Under the pieces are notes generated by a model. It saw nothing but the letters and a program-made list of their open reading frames with translations. It made no database searches and had not been told where the DNA came from. A program made the position numbers and the translations under genes. Of a DNA stretch of 64,000 bases, positions 57,922-64,000 are shown in pieces. The stretch's first letter is position 1; the number at the start of each line of letters is the position of its first letter. This stretch comes from Linnemannia schmuckeri. Its lineage: Eukaryota; Mortierellomycota; Mortierellomycetes; Mortierellales; Mortierellaceae. Where the stretch lies: assembly GCA_029449235.1 (NCBI GenBank), contig JANATG010000008.1, positions 2,232,001-2,296,000 of the forward strand, read 5' to 3'.

Positions 57922-60900
57922 ATGGACCAAGCGACTCCATCCAACTTTTATTTGACAATCTGTCTGTATGTCTCTTTCTACTTTCTGTTCTTCACCTCCA
58001 CGAGCCACCAACTCATTGTCCCCCCGACCGACCAGGAACTGAACGAAACCCGCCGCGCCCAGTCAGCATCCGAACAATTGGATCCCTTTCTTGCTGCAAC
58101 CCGACAGGCAAAGGCAACACGACAAGTCAAGAGCATCGCCAAAGCAAGAGCCAAACGCACTGTCGATACTGTTCGAGGCTATCATTCCCGACAACACTCT
58201 AAACAGCAATATCAGCACCACTCCAGGAGTAATACCTCTTCTTCTTCTGCAGGAGACAAGCAGCACCATCATCACCAACAGTCTTACTTCTTTCAGAATC
58301 GTCACTTGCGGCAACATTCTCGACAGAAGAGCCAAACAACAAGACACTTTCCGACAGTCACCACCCTCTTTGAGATCCCCGGTCGCTACCACTTTGAAGA
58401 TCCTCCATCTCTTCCTCCTTCTTCTTTTTCCTTTCCTCTTTCCTCTTCTTCTCCTCTCGCCAACACCACCTCCTCTCTCCCTTTCAACAATTGCCATAGC
58501 GGCAACAATAGTAATAGTAATAGTAATATCTTCCTTGGCTCCTCACCCTTGAACGGCCACGACGACAGCTTCACTCCCAACACTTTCTATCGAGAGTACA
58601 GCGACAACAGCAACTCTGCCTACAGCGGCTACTTTCGGCGTAATACCAATCACAATCACAATCACAATCACAACCACTACAATACACTGACCAGCCCGAG
58701 TGCAGGACTTGATTTGCAGCTCCTGCAGCATCACACGGCCCGTGAACGCACACGCCTCTATCACCGACACCAATTGCAGCATCACTACTATACTCCTCCG
58801 TTCCTTCCAACAGACAATCCTTCTTCGTCCAAGCAGCAATCAAAGCAGCAGCAGCAACAGCAGCCAAACCAGCACCAGTACTTAGCACCAACAACACCAA
58901 CAGGAGGTTCATCCCACTCAGGAGTAAGAGAACGAGAGCAGCAACAACAACAACTAGAGAGGAAAGCGTCTCCAAACATCGAGATCCAGTTACGTCCTCA
59001 GCGGTACAAACCACCCCAAAAACATCTTCGAATCTTTCCTCGACAAAACCAGAACCGCTACTATCACTTTTACCCAGATCCCATCTTTCGCAAAAAAATG
59101 ACAACCTCCACTACCACCACACCAGAACCGACCATGGCAGCTGCTTCCACCATGGCGACAGCAACGACGACGACAACAACGACGACGATTCCTTCACCCC
59201 CTATCTCAAACAAATCTATTACAGCCGTACCCTTACAATTCACACCATCCGTGGTAGTGGAATTTTCTTATTCAACATCCTCAAGCTCTTCAACAATAAC
59301 AACACCAATAGCTGGGAGATCAACTATAGTCGAAGAAACAACACCGGCGGCTGAAGCTAATATCCAGGTCCAACAACATCAACAGCATCAGCCAAGGACA
59401 GTCATCGGCTGGGCTGAAGGAAATCATCCTACCAATGGACAGACAGCATCAACAATACCAAGATCGTCTTCGTCTTCTCAGGCTGAATCAGGACAGGCAC
59501 AGCTAGTAGGCCAGGGGCAGGTGCATATTCATCATGAAGGGGCGACCACGACCACGACGACGAGTGGTCCCAATGCTTTCGTTGCTACTGTTCCTCTGGC
59601 TAGTGGAAGCAACAACATCAACCTCCATGGAGGAGCAATAGGACAAGGGACGACGAGGACACGATACGAGTCCAAGTGTCATCTCGAAGGTATGCATAAC
59701 CTCTTCTTCGTAGTTGTTATGGTTGTTGCGTTTATTCCACATACCAACATTTATCGGCTTCCTTTCTTACTTTTGCGCACTGTGCAGTCCGTACACGTCT
59801 CCCCTTCCCTTCCCCCCTCCCCTTTCTTATGCGGTTTATGGTGTACTTCTTTCTCCTCTTCTTCTTTTCTGTCAACGTTTATTTTCTTTTTCCACCTTTT
59901 TTTTTTTTTTTTGATCCGGCCGAGATCGAGAACAAACAAACAGACAACAAAGAAGATAGAAAAAACCACACTTTGACTTGAAGAGAGTTAGGAGAAAAAA
60001 GAGAGTTGACAAGTGATCTCATTACTGATCGATGGGTACAATCCACATCCTCATACACATCCACTCTACTTCACTTCACCTCACCTGCACCTGCCCGGCA
60101 ACTCCGTTTATGTGTGTGCGTATGTGTGCATGGATACATCGTCTATCTTTTATTTTCAATCTCACACACTCCTATTTATTTTTTGTTATCGAGTGACCCC
60201 TCCTATCCCTCCCTTCGTGATCTTACCCTTTTCTGCACTCTATTTCCTTCTCCTCCCCTGTTTTCTATTATTTTTATTAGCCATGCGTGTAGTGCATTGC
60301 TTATAGATATCATTCCCTTCTCACTCTCAATCCTCCTTCCCTGATAGAATATCTAAACATAACATCTTCTTTCTACTTTTCTTTTCTTTTTTGACACGTT
60401 CTCAACTGTGTTTTTCCTTGACCATGATTAGAATCCGTTGCACCACCAACACTACTGGCCCACCTCCGTCTTCTGCGTCTGGTTCAGAGTCTAGTGATCG
60501 TCGAAGACGAGGACCTAGATTTCCTCTTCTTGATCCGCTCCGAGGAGAGGTACCTGATGTACCTTGACCTCTTGCAACAGCTCCAGCCCCCACCTCACGC
60601 CGTCCCACTGCCCCCATTAGGTAAGGAACTTTTTCTTCTTGTTGTGTTCTCCTTTTTTTGCCCTTATGTTTGCTTTGATTGCTCTTTCAGTTTCTGTTCT
60701 GTCTCTGTCTCCCTGTGTGTGGATTTCATGGAGCAATAGATCATTGTGTAGATAGTATTCGTACTCTCTCTTTCTTTCTCTCTTTCTCCCTCGCTCTCTA
60801 TCGCTCTCTCTCCGTGTCGCCATCTGGGCAAAAGGAGCCTTCACTACTGCTCCAAAGAAGTCTCTATCTATGGCCTCAACGACTAAATGCACCAACTTGA

Positions 60901-63235
60901 TCTGATCTCATTTTCCCCTTTCCATCCCCGTCTTTCTCTTCGACTAATAGATGTTGCGTTGATGTGGACGGTGCATATGCTGGCCCCCTTTCGATACCAC
61001 GAGGATTTGCTCAGGAGTTATAGTCCCCACCTTCTCAACTATGCCTTTCCGTTAGAGCGATATGTATGTTCCCTTTGCTCTCATCTGGGATCCCTTCATT
61101 TTCTTGCTTGTGCATTTAACTTGACTGATTTTGATTTATGCAAGTTGGTGCCTGAAACCTAATTTTCCTTTTGAAAACATTCAAAATACAATAGGTGGCA
61201 GCGGTGGACATCGAGGATCCAACTACAGCGCACGAGGCCTTCCAACCATGCAAGGAGATGTGGCATCAACTCTACCCGGAGGAGGCCTTTGATCTGGACA
61301 AGGAGGACACAACTCGAATGTTTGATATCCAATGCCTTTGGTGTGATGGAACCAACGTAATGGACAGTTCGACCTATATCAAGTTCCGGATCGATGGCAT
61401 GTCGATTGATTGTGCGGGGTGCGGGTCCCAGTGTTCTTTGGAGACCTTGTCGTCGAAGCGGCTTTGGGATGGGATCGAGGCCTATAGAGCGGATTCCTCG
61501 ATCTTGCTCGCGTAAGTTTTTTACGGTGATTTGTGTGATGAAGGGAAGAACGGGGAAGTAGCGGAGGTATGAGCGTGAGCTAACGCACTAGTACCATCTT
61601 GTTCGTTTTTTTTTCTTTTTTTTTTTTTTTTGACATTGTAAATAGTGGATCCTTACTTTCGCCATGGACAGGAACACCGGACCCCATCGCCGCTCAACGT
61701 GAACACCACCACCTTTTCTTTCACCCGCGGATCCAATTCGGTCTCGACCAATCCTCCGCCTCCCTCAACTGCACATGGCCAAAAGTCATCCAAACCTTCC
61801 AGGACCTAGGACCCGACCAATACTATGGCATCCGCCCCACAACCCTCGCCAGGATCATGTCTTCTTACATGGGTCTTGTCGAAGACCGTCTGTCAATGGA
61901 CCTTGTAGCGGGAGCATTACGACAACGGGATTTCCAAAAGGCCATGATGGTCACCGGAGGTCTCGCCTGGTGTCAACCTCAGGTCTTGCAACGGACCCTG
62001 GATCGGTACAAGAAGTTTATGCTCCTCGCTCGAGCCGAGAGCAAACAGACCGACGGATCCCATTCTGTCTCGGGCCCTGGGTTGGGAGCAGGACAGCCGG
62101 GGCGACATGCATTGGTGCCAACGTTGGACATTGACCTGGCCTGGCATACTCATATGCTTTCTCCCGCACACTACCGGCACTTCCAACTGGTCCATTATGG
62201 CCGCGTCCTCAACCATGACGATACCGTCCAAGCGACGTCGACAATGACTAAACAGGATTTCGTCCGGACCGCCGATCTGTGGCAGGAGCTGTACCAGGAA
62301 CGGTATAGTAGTCAACAAACTTGGAGGGGTCGGTTTGTCATGACTCCACAGAAGGTGTGTGCGGGAGTTTGTTTCCCACCCTATGGAGTTTACTTGATCT
62401 GGAAGAGCTGGAAGTCCAAACGCAAGGCCAAGAAACTGAACCGGGATAGTGGCAATGGCACCGGCGCTCAGAAGGACAAGAAGAAGAAGAAGGAGAAGGA
62501 GAGCAAGAAGGATAAGAAGGCACTACGGACAAGGCTTTCTGAGGAGACTACAGTCGTCGAGGCTGAGAGGACATTTTCGAAACACCTTCAAAACGGTACT
62601 ATGGAGAAGGACCCCGAACTGCAGATGGAAGAGTTGGCGATTGCTCAGGAGGACTCGGAGGTGCCAACGCAAGGGTACGACACCAAGGGCAAGGGCAAGG
62701 TCGAGAGCGGGTATTATCACACTCATAGAGACCACCAGAATACTAATGGCGCCGGAATCGGACAGGATCCTTCGCAACTGCAGCAGCAGCAGCAGCAAGG
62801 TGGTGGTGTAGGTGGTGATACGACGAACAAGAACTTGACACCTGCGCTCGGACTAGATGGCCGTTTGAGTAACTGGAACGGCGATGCCGCCGGACCTGAC
62901 GGGTAAGACTCCATATTCAAGGACTGCTTTTTTTTTTTTTCCTCATTCTGCTTTGATTCCAAACTAACTGATTGTTGTTTTATTGTTCGTTTGACTAATA
63001 GGCAAGCGTCGTGTGCTTCTGGCGCGTGCATCATGTCACCCTGGAACGAGCTTCAAGGTAAAAATATGTTCACACGTTTTTTCTCTTTCAACTTTGACCT
63101 TCAATCAAGAATCTGCATCATTTTAAACAGCACACTCATCACGCACTTTTCTATACCATTTGATTAGATATGATGCCCTACGTGGATCTTCCGCCTCCCC
63201 AGCAACAACGTGAACTCCGGAGAGAAAGAACCTAA
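57922..63235 (+). CDS. Glycine-rich-domain-containing-protein-like (GRDP/DUF1399) protein with long disordered N-terminus
   Basis: Exons 57922-59689, 60432-60620, 60951-61063, 61195-61511, 61646-62902, 63002-63057 and 63168-63235 join in frame to 1255 residues. Residues 1-590 are low complexity, rich in Gln, His, Asn, Ser and Thr, including HNHNHN and poly-Q runs. The GRDP-like region follows: LLAHLRLLRLVQSL, RSEERYLMYLDLL, PLDVALMWTVHMLAPFRYHE, a Cys-containing insert (DIQCLWCDG and CAGCGSQC, a possible zinc site), and the second conserved box LDIDLAWHTHMLSPAHYRHF. A Lys-rich KKKKEKESKKDKK segment and a low-complexity tail follow. Plant GRDPs act in stress and RNA-linked responses; fungal function is unknown. 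The ATG at 57922 is the first in frame, but the odd hydrophobic start before DQELNETRRAQSASEQLDPF suggests a missed intron or an earlier exon. The C-terminal exons 6 and 7 are short and less certain. Confidence 0.82.
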
Positions 63236-63426
63236 AGCCTCTCTCTCTAATTTAAATCACTCGCTTTTTTGTATCTACCTTCTACTTTCATTCTCTATAC
63301 CTTAATGATCGCCATAAAAAAAAAAACTCGTTATTTGTTTTTTGTTATTTACAAGTCGTCGCGGAGATTATTATTGTACAATTGGTGATGAATGGCTTGA
63401 TAGTTGGTTAGAAACTGCCTTGACTA

Positions 63427-63610
63427 TTATGAGGACGTGGTCACGTTGGATGGTCTGATAGTCAACTGGTTCAGATCCTCTTGTCGACGATGTGCTTCTG
63501 CTTCCCGCTCCTGCTCTAGCTGCAGCTCTCGCTCTTCTTCCTCCTCGCGCTATTTTAAGTGCCAATTGAATAAAGACATACGGGATGGGTAAGTTAGCTC
63601 AGAACAAATG

Positions 63611-63644
<34 letters not shown>

Positions 63645-63917
63645 CGTCTCGCACATGTACAACCCTAGGTCATCAAGCAAATATCAATTAGAAAAAATAG
63701 GGAGCGTACCCACATAGTCTCCTGCTCGATCCACCAGATTGGCAAGCTGGCAGGGAGAGTAATCCAATCGATATCGAAGAGCTCAATGAATTGTTCGTTG
63801 ACATAGCGGGCCTTATTTCCCGCATAGGCGCGGTACTCGACAATGATCGAACTCAAGTTCCAGTGCTGTAACCGACGCAGACAGCCCATAAATGTCCCAA
63901 TCTCGTGTATTCCCGAA
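63427..63917 (-). CDS. OCA/SIW14-family atypical dual-specificity phosphatase-like protein (C-terminal exons only)
   Basis: The two visible minus-strand exons are 63917-63710 and 63549-63427; the N-terminal part lies beyond the right window edge. The first begins SGIHEIGTFMGCLRRLQHW and continues with SSIIVEYRAYAGNKARYVNE, then QFIELFD, a pattern characteristic of the SIW14/OCA1 phosphatases. The last exon is a charged, probably coiled-coil tail (REEEEERELQLEQERE) ending at a TAA. In active members the P-loop ends G-x-H-R-T-G; here the same place reads GIHEIG, so the catalytic arginine appears replaced by Glu. The catalytic Cys would lie in the exon outside the window. SIW14 in yeast cleaves inositol pyrophosphates, while several OCA relatives are inactive. 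It converges on the GRDP-like gene, 191 bases apart. Confidence 0.78.
63611..63643. repeat. Poly(A) tract, 33 bases, inside an intron of the OCA/SIW14-like gene
   Basis: On the coding (minus) strand this is a 33-base T run within the 160-base intron 63709-63550, about 60 bases before the acceptor. It may act as an extended pyrimidine tract. Confidence 0.9.
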
Positions 63918-64000
63918 CTACATCAACGCCGCCGTCATAAAAGAAAAAATGATGGTAGGTGAGTGGCTATGAACAAAGCTGTAGACGGTCGAGGTCTAGT

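Overview
This is a eukaryotic window with fungal content. Nearly every gene is split by short introns (about 60-430 bases, usually GTAAG/GTATG donors and (A/T)TAG or CAG acceptors), and long promoters rich in CT and poly-A/T tracts separate many genes. The gene set is fungal: an RSC7/SWP82-type remodeller subunit, a ferric reductase, PEX6, a YOR1-like ABCC pump, HAT1, DSK2, calcipressin and an OCA/SIW14-type phosphatase. The F-box/leucine-rich-repeat remnants resemble a family I know from Mortierella and relatives, so I infer an early-diverging fungus, probably Mortierellaceae (Mucoromycota). That placement is inference from remembered protein style, not a search.

Layout, left to right. (1) A 4-coumarate-CoA-ligase-like acyl-CoA synthetase (-), cut a few codons before its end by the window edge, is divergent from the RSC7/SWP82-like gene (+). 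(2) An intronless Arf-like protein with degenerate nucleotide-binding motifs (+). (3) A 913-residue ferric reductase (+), with three exact copies of the iron-GATA motif ATCTGATAA upstream. It converges on HTD2, the mitochondrial fatty-acid-synthesis dehydratase (-), which is divergent from PEX6 (+). (4) Actin (+) lies between long non-coding stretches. (5) Two decayed F-box/LRR genes (-), including a tandemly repeated F-box fragment. (6) An ABCC transporter (-), divergent from a tight chromatin-related pair, HAT1 and an RCC1-repeat protein (+), followed by DSK2/ubiquilin (+). (7) A 1658-residue ARM/BTB protein (-), divergent from calcipressin (+). (8) A small VanZ-like membrane protein (-), a GRDP/DUF1399-family protein with a very long disordered N-terminus (+), and the C-terminal exons of an OCA/SIW14-family phosphatase-like protein (-) running off the right edge.

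I rebuilt each gene by joining exons whose phases agree and whose total length is a multiple of three. The ends of several models (the GRDP start, the VanZ start and the DSK2 microexon) are inferred and flagged. This is ordinary nuclear housekeeping sequence rather than one co-operating cluster. The strongest leads are the putative iron-regulated promoter of the ferric reductase, the Arf-like pseudo-GTPase, the ARM/BTB protein, the phosphatase-like protein that seems to lack its catalytic arginine, and the F-box graveyard. I saw no CRISPR array, tRNA, rRNA or intact transposon.
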